A stretch of DNA of 64,000 nt from DASVEG01 sp035540495. GTDB taxonomy: Bacteria > Actinomycetota > Acidimicrobiia > Acidimicrobiales > CADCTF01. The notes below the pieces were generated by a model. That model worked only from the letters and a program-made list of their open reading frames with translations, had not been told where the DNA came from and did no database searches. Positions 32,421 to 41,924 of this stretch are shown here, piece after piece; position 1 is the stretch's first letter; every line of letters begins with the position of its first letter. Position numbers and translations under genes: made by a program. The stretch is from positions 1-64,000 of the forward strand of contig DATLGL010000024.1 in the NCBI GenBank assembly GCA_035540495.1. Reading direction: 5' to 3'.

Positions 32421-35400
32421 CTACGGGCGCGTCATCGGACGGCGAACCAGCGCTTCCACCTCGGCGATGGCCGCGGCGAGCTCGGCGGCTGAGAGCTCGA
32501 CCTCGACCGCCCGGGTCGCGCCGGCGACTACGAGCACCGAGCGATGCACGACCAGCCCGGGCAGGGCTTCTCGAAGGGCGAGAGCGTACGCGCCGAGCTG
32601 GAGGCGGTAGCGCGCGACGAGGTCGGCGGCGCCCTTGTCGGGGTCGAGCGCGTCGGTCTTGAAGTCGACGATCACCAGCCCGGCGTCGTCCTCGTAGAGG
32701 AGGTCGAGGAACCCCTCGACGACGGTGCCCGCCCCGGCGGGATCGGCGGCGACGTACACCTCGCGCCACCGGCGCCGCGCGGTGCGCGCTGCTGCGACTG
32801 CGGGCGACGCGAGCACCGACCGCACCAGCGAGGCGATCTCCTCCTCGCGCCCAGCGAGGCCTTCGCGCGCGGCGGCTGCGCCGACGAGCACATCGAGGTC
32901 GCGTCGAGGATCGTCGAAGTCGACGCGCTCGAGCACCGCGTGCACGGCGCGGCCCCGAGCCGCGCCCGGGTGTGCCGAACGAGCGGCGTCCGCGTGTTCC
33001 GCGGCCCTGACGAGCGGGTCTTCGTCGAAGCCCGCGATGGGCTCCGCTCCGAGAGCCGACGCGGCCACCGACGCGGGTTGCGACGCCCGGTCGATCAGCG
33101 CCTCGTGTTCAGCCCGCCACACCTCGACGTCGATCGACGCAGGAACGAGATCACGAGGCGGGTCGGGCGCCAGCGGGAGCACCGGCGGCAGCTCCGAGAG
33201 GTCGTGGAGCGCACCCGCGGCATCGGCTGCGCCGTGAAGCCGGGACGCGTGGCTCGGCTTGCCGTCGGCGCGGTGGTGCAGGCTCACCACGAGGTGGTCG
33301 CGAGCGCGGGTGCAGGCGACGTACAGGAGCCGGTCGGCCTCGTGCTGGTCGAGCATCTCGTCGGTGGCCTTGGCGTCGACGTAACCCGACGTGCGCCACC
33401 CGAGCGGCCACGCGCCGACCCGCACCTCGGGCGGAGCGGAGGAGTCGTGCCACAGCACGCTCGCCTCACGGTGAGGCTCGCCCTCCACCGACAGGCCGGC
33501 GACGATCACGATCGGGAACTCCCGCCCCTTCGCGGCGTGCACCGTGGTGATGCGCACCGCGAGGTGGTCGGACTCGGGCACGACCGTTTCGAGTGCGCGG
33601 GCTCGCTCCTCGGCCTGACGATCGGCCCAGTCGACGAAGGCGCGAAGGGTCGCGCCGATGCCTCGATCGGCGAACGCCCTCGCCTGATCGACCACGAACC
33701 GGACCCGGTTCCACGACTCGCGGCGCCGTGGGCCTGCCATCGCGACCTCGAGCAACCGGAGGTCTCGCACCACGGTCTCGACGATCGCGGTGAACGACGT
33801 CGTCCAGCGGAGGTCTCGGAACCCGTCGATGCGACGAAGAGCGACGGCGACGGGAGCGTCGTCGGCCAGCAACGCGAGATCCGGAGACGACCATCGCAGC
33901 CCGGCGGCGACGGCGTCGAGCAGGTCGCGATCGGTGCACGCGAGCGCCGGTGTCCGCAGCGCCGCGACCAGCGCGACCTGGTCACTCGGATCGTCGATCG
34001 CCCGGAGGATCGACAGCAGGTCGCGCGCCTCCTGGGTCGACCAGATCAGCGACCGGCTCTCGATGCGCGTCGCGATGCCGGCGGCGTCGAGCGCCCGCTC
34101 GATCGTCGGTAGGGCCGTGCGCGTGGGCAACAGGATGGCGATGTCGTCGAGCCTCGCCGGGCGCCACTGCTCCGCGTCAGCCCGCTTGTCGGCCACGAGC
34201 CACGGATCGTCGAGCACCCGCTGCACGACCTCGACGATGTCGGCCGCTTCCCGCTCCCGAAGGGCGCCGACCGTCGTCTTCTCCGTCGTCGGCCCGCCGA
34301 ACGTCACGACCGCTGGCCCGGCGTCGGCCCGCATGTCGCGATCCGGCAGCAGGCGCGACCACGGGGCCTGCCCGTCGACGGGCGCGAGCAGCTCGGCGAA
34401 CACCCGGTTCACCCAGGCGATGAGGGGCTCGACGGACCGGAAGTTCCTCGCCAGGGGCACCAGGTCGCGTTGGAAGCGACCGCGCAGCGCTGAGTAGACG
34501 GCGATGTCGGCGCGGCGGAAGCGGTAGATCGACTGCTTCGGATCGCCGACGAAGAACAGCTTCCCGGGAACGACGTCGCGATCGTCGGAGCCGAGGAGCA
34601 TCGCGAGCTGCGCCTGGATCGGGTCGGTGTCCTGGAACTCGTCGATGAGCAGGTGGTCGTACGACGCCCGTACTGCGGCGAGCACCCGCGGCTTCCGTTC
34701 GAGGAGGTCGCGAGCGAGGACGAGCAGGTCGTGGAACTCGAGGCGGCCCGCGCGACGCCGCTCCGCGACACGATCGAGGACGAGGCCTCGGACCTCCTCG
34801 CACAGCACCGGCAGCAGCACCGAGCGCACGCCCGCGAGCACCTGCTGGCGCTGCTCCTCGAGTCGGGAGAGGAGCTCGGCGACGTCGGCCTTCGTCGGCC
34901 CGATCCAGTTGTTCTTCTGGCCGTTGCCGCAGTGGAGGTCGGGCGCGCCGACGAGCACCTCCAGCACTGCGAGGTCGTCGGCTGCACCGGACGACGATCG
35001 AGCGGCGGCGAGGCGCCGCGCGAAGGGTTCGACGACATCGTCGAGGTGGATGAGCAGCTTGTCGTCAGCGGCGCGACATCCGCGGCGCGCAGCGGTTGCT
35101 TCGCCGGCGAGCGCCACCAGGCGATCGGCGTCGCCGACCATGGGTGGCAAACTGACGCCGCGCAGGCGGACCGGAGAGAACTCGGCGTCGAGCAGCAGGT
35201 CCCAGTGGTCGTGGAGCGCTCGTGCGAGCGCTCGCAGGTGACGCTCCTGGATGCCGAGCACCATCGCCGCGCCGAAGGTGGGCACGAGCACGGGATCGGA
35301 CGCCAGCGAGTCGAAGAACGCGGCCCACGTCCGGTCGAAGGAGATGGTCGCCTCGATGTCGTCTAGCACCTCGACCACCGGCGGCAGACCGGCGTCGATC

Positions 35401-35774
35401 GCGTGGGCAGCGAGGATCCGTTGCGCGAACGCGTGGAGCGTGAGGAGCGGCGCGTCGTCGACGTCGTCGAGTGCCGCGTCGCAGTGCGGCCGCCCCTCGT
35501 CGGCGCGGTCTTCGAGCTCGGCCCGCACCCGCTCGCGCAGCTCGCCTGCCGCCGCTTCCGTGAAGGTGATCGCGGCGATCTTGGTGATCGGTGCTCCGCG
35601 CTCGACCAGCCCGCAGACGCGGTCGACGAGCGTGGAGGTCTTCCCGGCGCCGGCACCGGCTTCGACGAAGAACGTCCGGTCGAGCTCCTTCGACAGTCGC
35701 CGCCGCACGTCTTCGTCGGCTGCGACCGCCTTGGTCGTCGCGCGGGGCGCACCCGGCGATCTGCGCGTCGTCAC
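32421..35774 (-). CDS. AddA/RecB-like ATP-dependent helicase-nuclease
   Basis: A 1117-residue UvrD-superfamily helicase with C-terminal nuclease, acting in double-strand-break end resection. Visible motifs: Walker A GAGAGKTST near residue 41, Walker B LLIDEFQDTD, VGDPKQSIYRFRRADI, TVHAAKGREFPIVIVAG and LLYVACTRARDHLVV. The PD-(D/E)XK nuclease in the last 200 residues shows EGFLDLLYED, IVDFKTD and YRLQLGAYALAL. Size and order fit AddA or the actinobacterial AdnB-type subunit. Its ATG overlaps the stop of the AddB-like gene by four bases, so the two subunits are translationally coupled. Confidence 0.9.
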   Translation of the reverse strand: MTTRRSPGAPRATTKAVAADEDVRRRLSKELDRTFFVEAGAGAGKTSTLVDRVCGLVERGAPITKIAAITFTEAAAGELRERVRAELEDRADEGRPHCDAALDDVDDAPLLTLHAFAQRILAAHAIDAGLPPVVEVLDDIEATISFDRTWAAFFDSLASDPVLVPTFGAAMVLGIQERHLRALARALHDHWDLLLDAEFSPVRLRGVSLPPMVGDADRLVALAGEATAARRGCRAADDKLLIHLDDVVEPFARRLAAARSSSGAADDLAVLEVLVGAPDLHCGNGQKNNWIGPTKADVAELLSRLEEQRQQVLAGVRSVLLPVLCEEVRGLVLDRVAERRRAGRLEFHDLLVLARDLLERKPRVLAAVRASYDHLLIDEFQDTDPIQAQLAMLLGSDDRDVVPGKLFFVGDPKQSIYRFRRADIAVYSALRGRFQRDLVPLARNFRSVEPLIAWVNRVFAELLAPVDGQAPWSRLLPDRDMRADAGPAVVTFGGPTTEKTTVGALREREAADIVEVVQRVLDDPWLVADKRADAEQWRPARLDDIAILLPTRTALPTIERALDAAGIATRIESRSLIWSTQEARDLLSILRAIDDPSDQVALVAALRTPALACTDRDLLDAVAAGLRWSSPDLALLADDAPVAVALRRIDGFRDLRWTTSFTAIVETVVRDLRLLEVAMAGPRRRESWNRVRFVVDQARAFADRGIGATLRAFVDWADRQAEERARALETVVPESDHLAVRITTVHAAKGREFPIVIVAGLSVEGEPHREASVLWHDSSAPPEVRVGAWPLGWRTSGYVDAKATDEMLDQHEADRLLYVACTRARDHLVVSLHHRADGKPSHASRLHGAADAAGALHDLSELPPVLPLAPDPPRDLVPASIDVEVWRAEHEALIDRASQPASVAASALGAEPIAGFDEDPLVRAAEHADAARSAHPGAARGRAVHAVLERVDFDDPRRDLDVLVGAAAAREGLAGREEEIASLVRSVLASPAVAAARTARRRWREVYVAADPAGAGTVVEGFLDLLYEDDAGLVIVDFKTDALDPDKGAADLVARYRLQLGAYALALREALPGLVVHRSVLVVAGATRAVEVELSAAELAAAIAEVEALVRRPMTRP

Positions 35775-38659
35775 TCCGCCACCTTGAGCCCGAGGAAGCG
35801 GACGATCGCATCGTCACCCTGCTTCCGTTCGAACGCCTCGCCCCGGCGCGACGGGCACACGCGGTCGTAGTCGCAGTTCCGGCAGTTGCCCCAGCTGTCG
35901 AGCACCGGCTCGCCGGGATGGCCGGGAAAGATGCCGTCGTCGATCGCGTCGGCGATCTGGGTGAGCACGTCGAGGAAACGCCGGCGGGTGGCGTCGTCGA
36001 GAGCCACCTCCACCCGCGGGTACCCCTTCGCCGCGTCGGTGACGAACCAGTACTCGGCCGAGATCGACGCGTCGGGGAACGATGGTGCAAGCGCCAGCGC
36101 GTAGACCGGAAGTTGCAGGCGGCGTCCGGCCGCGGTCGGGTCGGTCGGCGGCTCGCCCTTCTTCCCGACGAGATCGCGGCGGTAGTACTCCGACCGGCCG
36201 GTCTTGTAGTCGGTCACCCGAACCCGGTGACCATCGGACGACGCGTCGACCCGGTCGATCTTCCCCCGGAACCGCATCGTCCGGCCGTCGGGCAGAGCGA
36301 CTGCCACGACGCCGAGGTCGTCGCCGCCGTCGGACATGCCGAACGCCGCCTCGGCCTGCACCGGGCGCAATCCGCGCTCCCGGACATCCGCCGCGTCGAG
36401 CGCGACGATCGCGGCCAGATCGGCGCGCAGCGACCGACGTTCGAGCGTCCACGGGACCGCACGTCCGACGCGTCCGGCGGACTCGAACGCTTCGCACACC
36501 TCGTCGATCAACCGGTCGAGCACCTCGAGCTCTTCGTCGAGCGGGGCCGGTCGGCCGCGCGCGATACGCCACTCGACGAGCCGTTCGAGCACCTCGTGGA
36601 CGAGCGTGCCGCGCTCGAGGGGGTCGGTGCCGACGCGGTCTTCGGGAGTGTGGGTGGCATCGACCCTCAGCACGGAGTGCAGGAAGTGCTGGAACGGACA
36701 CGAGGCCCACGTCTCGACCGCCGTCGGGGACAACACCCGGGAGTCGACGGACAGCGCCGGATGGCGCCCGACCAAACCGTCCCATTCCGAGAGCGAGCTC
36801 GAGTGGCGAGCGCGCACCGCTTCCGCGCTGCGCCCGATGCCGGCGTGGGCGAACGAGGCGCCTGCAGCCAGCGCGTGAACGACCGCTTCCTGAGCCGACG
36901 CCGGGACGTCGCCGAGCACGACGGCGGAGAAGCTGGCCACGGGCGCGATGTCGGTCGATCGCCGTGCGGGCCGGCCATCGGGTGTGGGCGCCCACTCGAG
37001 CAGCCAGCGCGAGGGGTTCCGCTGCTGCTGCGCCCGCTGGTCGGCACGCGCCGCCAGGAGGATCCGGTGCTCGGCGCTGCGGAGCAGCTGCTCGAGCTGG
37101 CGCCGGTCGGCCGCCCGCCGCTCGCGCCTCGTCGGCAGGTCTCCGCTCGTCTTCGACCGGACGACGTCGGGGAGCAGCGGATCGTCGCGGCGCCGCGGTG
37201 GGAAGGTGCCCTCGTTCATGCCGACGACGATCACGGCATCGGTGGCTGCGCCCGCGAGCTCGCGCACGGTGCCGAGAAGGACGCCCGTGCCCATCGGGCG
37301 GCGGCCGAAGCCGATGGAGAGCTGCGCCTCGACGGCCTCGACGAACACCGCGACGTCGGATGGTCCGGCACTGCCGAGCGCATCGAGCCCAGCGAGCGAA
37401 CGCAGCCCGTCGACGACGGCCTCGCGTTCGATGTCGTCGACCGTCGCCACGTACGTGTCGAGCAGGCCGATCACCCACTCGACGTGCGTCGACCACGAGC
37501 CGACCGCGGGCGGATCGAGGGCCCGCACCAGACCCTCGACGAATCGAGCGAGGCGTTCCGCGGACGGGGCCGCCGCCGGGACCGACGACGACAGGCGCTC
37601 GAGTCGGACCCGCCACTGCGCGGGCCGGGCGACCACGTTCGCCTCACGGGCCAGCCGGTCCCATCGGGCGGAAGGCACGCCGGAACCCGTCGACGGATCC
37701 ACGATCGGCGCGGCCGCGAACAGCTCGGCCATCGCTGCCCGCGAGAACTCGAGCTCGGGCAGCGCGAGCAGGGCACGAAGAGCGCGGCCCGTCGCGGTCG
37801 TGGCGAGCGTGTCGACGCCGCGGCCGCTCCACGGCACCCCGGCCGCGTCGAGGAGCTCGCGGAGCAGCCGGACGTACGGCTCGCCCGGGTACGCGATCGC
37901 GATGCGATGGAAGGGCAGCCCGTCTCGCGCGAGACGCAGCACCTCTCGGATGGCGACGCGCACCTCGGCCTCAGGGTCGGGCGCGATCGCCACGCGGCTC
38001 GCTCGAAGCGGTTCGGCTGGCGTCGACGCGGACGCGGCGGATGTCACCGCGCCCTTCGTGACGAGCGCGTCGATCAGCCGTTGTTCCGGATGCGAGAGCT
38101 CGAGCGACGGTGACACGACGACGTGCGGGACCGTGACCGGTCCGGAACCCGAGGCGACCGCGCGAGCGGCCTCCTCGACGACGTCGACGTCGTCGAACCA
38201 CGACGCGGCGACGCGTTCGCGGTAGCGATCGAAGACGGCGAGCAGGGTGGCGCTGTCGTCGCTCGACCGCAGCGACGCGAGCGACGCAGGAGCGCAGCGT
38301 CGGAGCTCGCGGAACCGTGCGTCGAGCGCTGCGATCGTCGCGGGGTGGGTCGAGGCCTCACCGAGGTGCGCCCCTTCCGCAGCCGCGTCGGAGACGGCCA
38401 GTGCGATCGCCCGCCGCCGCACGGCACTCGACAACGAGCCGCGGCCCGGGGACGCGAGCGAAGGGCCGGCGAGGAACTCGGCGAGGCCGCTGACCGTCAG
38501 CGCTCGGACATCGAAGAGCGCGCCACCGGAGGCGAGGCGTCGCCTGAGGGACACGCCCGCCGCCGCGGTCGGCACGAGCACGACGACGGGAGCGAACGGG
38601 TCAACGGCGCGTGCGGACGCGATGGCCGCCCGCACCTCGTCGATCGCCGCCGCTTCCAC
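35771..38659 (-). CDS. AddB-like subunit with PD-(D/E)XK nuclease and Fe-S cluster motif
   Basis: A 962-residue partner of the AddA-like protein. The C-terminal nuclease has RFRGKIDRVDAS, VRVTDYKTGRSE and LQLPVYALAL. Four cysteines, one in WASCPFQHFL and three in CRNCDYDRVC close to the end, match the [4Fe-4S] clamp of AddB-type nucleases. The N-terminal region is helicase-like, but the place of Walker A reads VPTAAAGVSLRRRL, with no GKT, so it should not hydrolyse ATP. AdnA or AddB are the nearest known relatives. The gene follows the NERD-like gene by 30 bases. Confidence 0.85.
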   Translation of the reverse strand: MEAAAIDEVRAAIASARAVDPFAPVVVLVPTAAAGVSLRRRLASGGALFDVRALTVSGLAEFLAGPSLASPGRGSLSSAVRRRAIALAVSDAAAEGAHLGEASTHPATIAALDARFRELRRCAPASLASLRSSDDSATLLAVFDRYRERVAASWFDDVDVVEEAARAVASGSGPVTVPHVVVSPSLELSHPEQRLIDALVTKGAVTSAASASTPAEPLRASRVAIAPDPEAEVRVAIREVLRLARDGLPFHRIAIAYPGEPYVRLLRELLDAAGVPWSGRGVDTLATTATGRALRALLALPELEFSRAAMAELFAAAPIVDPSTGSGVPSARWDRLAREANVVARPAQWRVRLERLSSSVPAAAPSAERLARFVEGLVRALDPPAVGSWSTHVEWVIGLLDTYVATVDDIEREAVVDGLRSLAGLDALGSAGPSDVAVFVEAVEAQLSIGFGRRPMGTGVLLGTVRELAGAATDAVIVVGMNEGTFPPRRRDDPLLPDVVRSKTSGDLPTRRERRAADRRQLEQLLRSAEHRILLAARADQRAQQQRNPSRWLLEWAPTPDGRPARRSTDIAPVASFSAVVLGDVPASAQEAVVHALAAGASFAHAGIGRSAEAVRARHSSSLSEWDGLVGRHPALSVDSRVLSPTAVETWASCPFQHFLHSVLRVDATHTPEDRVGTDPLERGTLVHEVLERLVEWRIARGRPAPLDEELEVLDRLIDEVCEAFESAGRVGRAVPWTLERRSLRADLAAIVALDAADVRERGLRPVQAEAAFGMSDGGDDLGVVAVALPDGRTMRFRGKIDRVDASSDGHRVRVTDYKTGRSEYYRRDLVGKKGEPPTDPTAAGRRLQLPVYALALAPSFPDASISAEYWFVTDAAKGYPRVEVALDDATRRRFLDVLTQIADAIDDGIFPGHPGEPVLDSWGNCRNCDYDRVCPSRRGEAFERKQGDDAIVRFLGLKVAE

Positions 38660-38689
38660 ACCTCCGAGGGTAGGAGGTGGGTGGGACAG

Positions 38690-39124
38690 CTACGCGACGG
38701 CGAACTGCTGCTCGAGCAGCGTGCACACCTCGTCGCGGATCGCGTCGACGACGGATTCCGGCAGCAGGGCGCGCGACCGCAGCTGCTCCGTCCACTCGTC
38801 GGAGAGATCGTCGAACAGGAAGGCGACCCCGTCGACGACACGGACACCGCCGGCTACTTCGGGCTGACCAGGACCACAGGCGAGAACCGCAGGCACCACC
38901 TCGACCGAGAGCTCCCGGACCGCGAGGTGGTGTTGGAGCTGGCGGGCGCCGATGCGGGCGCGGATGTCGGCGCGGCCGCGCTCGTCGCGCTGGTTCGACC
39001 ACATCACCTGCACCGCGAGCACACCTGCCGGCCCAACCAGCACGTGGTCGATCGCAGCGTTGGGAAGCGAGACGTCGTCCCCGACGAACCACCCCGCACC
39101 CCGAAGATCGTGCACGCTCCGCAT
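38690..39124 (-). CDS. NERD-like (nuclease-related) domain protein
   Basis: A 144-residue soluble protein. AAIDHVLVGPAGVLAVQVMW at about 23-42 resembles the core of the NERD domain, in which IDH...GP.G.F.IE.K carries the predicted nuclease residues. Here the expected Glu-x-Lys is Gln-x-Met, so the active site looks lost. It is the first gene of a minus-strand run leading into the AddB-like, AddA-like and GAF/ATPase genes, which hints at a part in DNA-end handling. The family match is by eye. Confidence 0.6.
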   Translation of the reverse strand: MRSVHDLRGAGWFVGDDVSLPNAAIDHVLVGPAGVLAVQVMWSNQRDERGRADIRARIGARQLQHHLAVRELSVEVVPAVLACGPGQPEVAGGVRVVDGVAFLFDDLSDEWTEQLRSRALLPESVVDAIRDEVCTLLEQQFAVA

Positions 39125-39214
39125 GGTGTTGTGTCGACGTGAACAGCGGACACCTGTAGGACAATCGAGAGAGGCGTCGTCGAACCGACGGCCTCATCAC
39201 GTCGAAGGAACTGG

Positions 39215-39748
39215 ATGGACGACGTCGAGCTGGTGAAGCGCGCGAACGGTGGCGACGAAGCAGCGTTCGAGCTGCTCGTCCGCCGTCACGCGCCCGCCGC
39301 CTGGCGGCTGGCCAACACCCTCCTCCGCGATGCCTTCGCGGCCGACGAGGCGGTCCAGGACGCGTTCGTGAAGGCCCATCGCTCGCTCCACACCTTCCGG
39401 GGCGACGCGGCCTTCTCCACCTGGCTCCTCTCCATCACCAGGCGCGTCTGCATCGACCGCCTCCGGCTGAAGCGGGCGGAGGTCGTGTCGCTCGACGAGG
39501 CGAGGCGGGAACGTGCTGCGGTCACGGATGCCGCGCTCCGGGTGGCGATCGAGCAAGCCGTGGCCGAGCTCCCGGACGTCGAGCGGGAGGCGTTCGTTCT
39601 CGTCGACGTCCTCGGGCACTCGCGTGAGGACGCTGCCGTGATCGTCGGGGTGCCGGCGTCGACGATGCGCTCCCGGGTCACCCGCGCCCGCGAGCGGCTC
39701 GCCGACGCGCTGACCGACGCCGATGAGCGACGTGAGGGGCGGGCGTGA
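39215..39748 (+). CDS. ECF-family RNA polymerase sigma factor
   Basis: A 177-residue sigma-70 factor of the ECF group. Region 2 spans about residues 8-80 (AFELLVRRHAPAAWRLA, DEAVQDAFVKAHRSLHTFRG, FSTWLLSITRRVCIDRLR) and region 4 about 110-165 (LPDVEREAFVLVDVLGHSREDAAVIVGVPASTMRSRVTRAR, in shorter pieces). AAGGA lies six bases before the ATG. It overlaps the anti-sigma gene by four bases (GTGA), the usual sigma/anti-sigma pairing. Which genes it controls is not visible here. Confidence 0.92.
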   Translation: MDDVELVKRANGGDEAAFELLVRRHAPAAWRLANTLLRDAFAADEAVQDAFVKAHRSLHTFRGDAAFSTWLLSITRRVCIDRLRLKRAEVVSLDEARRERAAVTDAALRVAIEQAVAELPDVEREAFVLVDVLGHSREDAAVIVGVPASTMRSRVTRARERLADALTDADERREGRA

Positions 39749-40725
39749 CCGACTTCCACGCGGCATGGCGCGACGCGGTGCTCGCCGGCGACCCGGGTCC
39801 CGACGCGAACGCCGATCTCGCCCAGCACCTCGCCGACTGCACCGAGTGCGCGGAGTTGGCGGTGCGGGTCGCCACCGTGCGGCGTCTCGCGCCGACGCTC
39901 GGCACCGCGCCGGTGCCGGCCGACCTCGGCGACCGGCTCGTCGCGTCGCTCCGGCGAACCGACGCCTACCGCACCACCAGGCGCCGGCGCGTCGCCCACG
40001 TGCTCCTTCCCCGCCTCGCGATCGCGGCGGCGGTGATCGTGCTGTTCGGGGTGCTCGTCGCGTCCGACGACGGCTCGGCGCCGGGCGGCGAGGACGTCGA
40101 TCTCTCCGACGCTCTTCTGGTGTCGGCCGAGCAGACCGAGGCGGCCGGCAGCGCGCGGCTCCGGCTAGAAGGCGTGGCGACGGTCGCCACCGCCGACGGC
40201 ACCCGCGTCCGCATCGGCTTCGGCGGCGTCGGCGAGCTCTCGGCCGACCGGACCCACTACCGCGGCGTCGCCCGCTTCGCCGACGTCATCGTCCCGTACG
40301 AGCTCACGACGATCGGCCCGGACACCTGGACCCGGCGCGCCGACGGCACCTGGTTCCACGTGCGCGAGCGCGTCGGCGCGCTGGCCCCGGTCGTGCTCGA
40401 CGCGGGTTCCGTCCTCCAGCTGCTCCGCTTGCCCAAGGCCGACCTGGAACTCGTCGCATCGACCGACGAGCTCCGCCTCTTCCGCTTCGAGGTCACCCCC
40501 CGGAGCGGGCCCACCTATCGGGTGCACGCCGCGGTCGGCACCGACGACGTCCTCCGCCGGGTCGACCTCGAATCCGACGCGGGCGGTTGTCAGACGAAGG
40601 TGTCGATGGTCCTCTACGGCCTCGGCGAGCCCGTCGCGATCCACCGTCCTGCGGCGGCTGACATCGGCGGCACCTGGGCACCACCCGCGGCCATGCCGGT
40701 CGTCGCCCTCTTCCCCTCGGGCTGA
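39745..40725 (+). CDS. Membrane anti-sigma factor with a zinc-finger motif and a large outer domain
   Basis: A 326-residue protein. The N terminus has the zinc-binding anti-sigma motif His-x3-Cys-x2-Cys (HLADCTEC, about residues 28-35). One membrane helix lies at about 90-108. The outer domain of over 200 residues is beta-rich and resembles, by eye, the LppX/LprG lipid-binding fold of mycobacteria (repeated strands such as ARLRLEGVATV and DTWTRRADGTWFHV). If so, the pair could sense an envelope ligand. GTG start overlapping the sigma gene stop. It ends one base before the convergent dioxygenase gene. Confidence 0.82.
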   Translation: MTDFHAAWRDAVLAGDPGPDANADLAQHLADCTECAELAVRVATVRRLAPTLGTAPVPADLGDRLVASLRRTDAYRTTRRRRVAHVLLPRLAIAAAVIVLFGVLVASDDGSAPGGEDVDLSDALLVSAEQTEAAGSARLRLEGVATVATADGTRVRIGFGGVGELSADRTHYRGVARFADVIVPYELTTIGPDTWTRRADGTWFHVRERVGALAPVVLDAGSVLQLLRLPKADLELVASTDELRLFRFEVTPRSGPTYRVHAAVGTDDVLRRVDLESDAGGCQTKVSMVLYGLGEPVAIHRPAAADIGGTWAPPAAMPVVALFPSG

Positions 40726-40726
40726 C

Positions 40727-41899
40727 TCAGCCCGCGGTCCAGCTGAGCGGGTACGACGGGTCGTCGAAGGCGTCCGCCGCCGCGGTCATCGTCAGGGGCC
40801 GGAACGTGTCGATCATCACCGCGACCTCCTCGGTGTGCGTCTTGCCGATCGACGCCTCCGCGACACCCGGCGCCGGCCCGTGCGGGATGCCCTTGGGGTG
40901 CCACGTGATCGCCGCAGGTTCGATGCCCTTCCGGCTGAAGAAGTCGCCGTCGACGTAGAAGAGGAGCTCGTCGGAGTCGAGGTTCGCGTGGTTGTACGGC
41001 GCCGTGACCACGTCCGGCCCGTCGTCGAGGCGACGGGGGACGAAGGAGCACACCACCGCCCCGTCGATCTCGAACGTCTGGTGGACGGGCGGCGGCATGT
41101 GCTGGCGGCCGCTGATCGGTTCGAAGTCGTGGATCGAGAACGCGTACGGGTAGAGGTGGCCGTCCCATCCCACGACGTCGAACGGGTGATGGTCGAGCGT
41201 CAGCACCGATGCCCGACCGTCGGCCCGCACGATCACGTCGAACTCGCCCCGCTCGTCGCAGTCGAGCAGTTCGGTCGGCCTGCGGAAGTCGCGCTCCCAG
41301 TACGGGGCGTGCTCGAGCAGCTGTCCCTCGGCGTTCTGGTACCGCTTCGGCAGGCGGATCGAACCTGTGACATCGACCGTGAGGTGGAGGTTCCGATCGG
41401 CGCTGACCCAGCGGTGCGTCGTGCCCTTGGGCACCACCACGTAATCGCCCGGCCGGTAGTCGACGACGCCGAACACCGACTCCAGCCGTCCCGAACCCTC
41501 CTGGACGAAGTGGAGCTCGTCGGTGCCGCCGTTGCGGACGAACGGGCCATCGCCCGCTTCGAACGCGCTCAGCCCGACGACGATGTCACCGTTGAAGAAC
41601 AGGGGAGTGCGCCCATCGAGCTCGTTCGCGGCGACCGGTGCCTTCCCGGCCGTGCGCAGCAGGTGGTGGCGGAGCAGGCCCGTCTCGGCGGACGGAGCGG
41701 GCGCGGCGACGCCCGTCCCCTCGTACGCCCGAACCCGCAGCACCCGCGTCGGCGCGTACCGGTGGTAGAGGATCGAGTAGCGGCCGCTGAAGCCCTCGAG
41801 ACCGACGACCTCCTCCGCCCGCAAGCCTCCCGATTCGTCGCGAACGGCGACGTGTCGCTTGCGCGGCACGTCCCCCAGCCGGTGGTAGCTCGGCGCCAC
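40727..41899 (-). CDS. hmgA: Homogentisate 1,2-dioxygenase-like enzyme
   Basis: A 390-residue double cupin of the homogentisate dioxygenase family, which opens the ring of homogentisate to maleylacetoacetate in tyrosine breakdown. The iron-binding cupin is in the C-terminal half: PPVHQTFE, NHANLDSDELLFYVDGDF and HPKGIPHGPAPG supply the expected His, Glu and His ligands. GDYVVVPKGTTHRW belongs to the first cupin. It is somewhat shorter than the ~430-residue classical enzyme, and no other tyrosine-degradation gene lies nearby, so a related substrate is possible. GTG start at 41899 with a TACGCT -10 box 7 nt upstream and no ribosome binding site. Confidence 0.85.
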   Translation of the reverse strand: MAPSYHRLGDVPRKRHVAVRDESGGLRAEEVVGLEGFSGRYSILYHRYAPTRVLRVRAYEGTGVAAPAPSAETGLLRHHLLRTAGKAPVAANELDGRTPLFFNGDIVVGLSAFEAGDGPFVRNGGTDELHFVQEGSGRLESVFGVVDYRPGDYVVVPKGTTHRWVSADRNLHLTVDVTGSIRLPKRYQNAEGQLLEHAPYWERDFRRPTELLDCDERGEFDVIVRADGRASVLTLDHHPFDVVGWDGHLYPYAFSIHDFEPISGRQHMPPPVHQTFEIDGAVVCSFVPRRLDDGPDVVTAPYNHANLDSDELLFYVDGDFFSRKGIEPAAITWHPKGIPHGPAPGVAEASIGKTHTEEVAVMIDTFRPLTMTAAADAFDDPSYPLSWTAG

Positions 41900-41906
41900 G
41901 GCGCCA

Positions 41907-41912
41907 AGCGTA
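41907..41912 (-). promoter_or_regulatory. -10 box of a leaderless promoter for the dioxygenase gene
   Basis: On the minus strand TACGCT ends 7 nt before the GTG at 41899; it fits TANNNT. Confidence 0.45.
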
Positions 41913-41924
41913 CGACCCGAGGTC

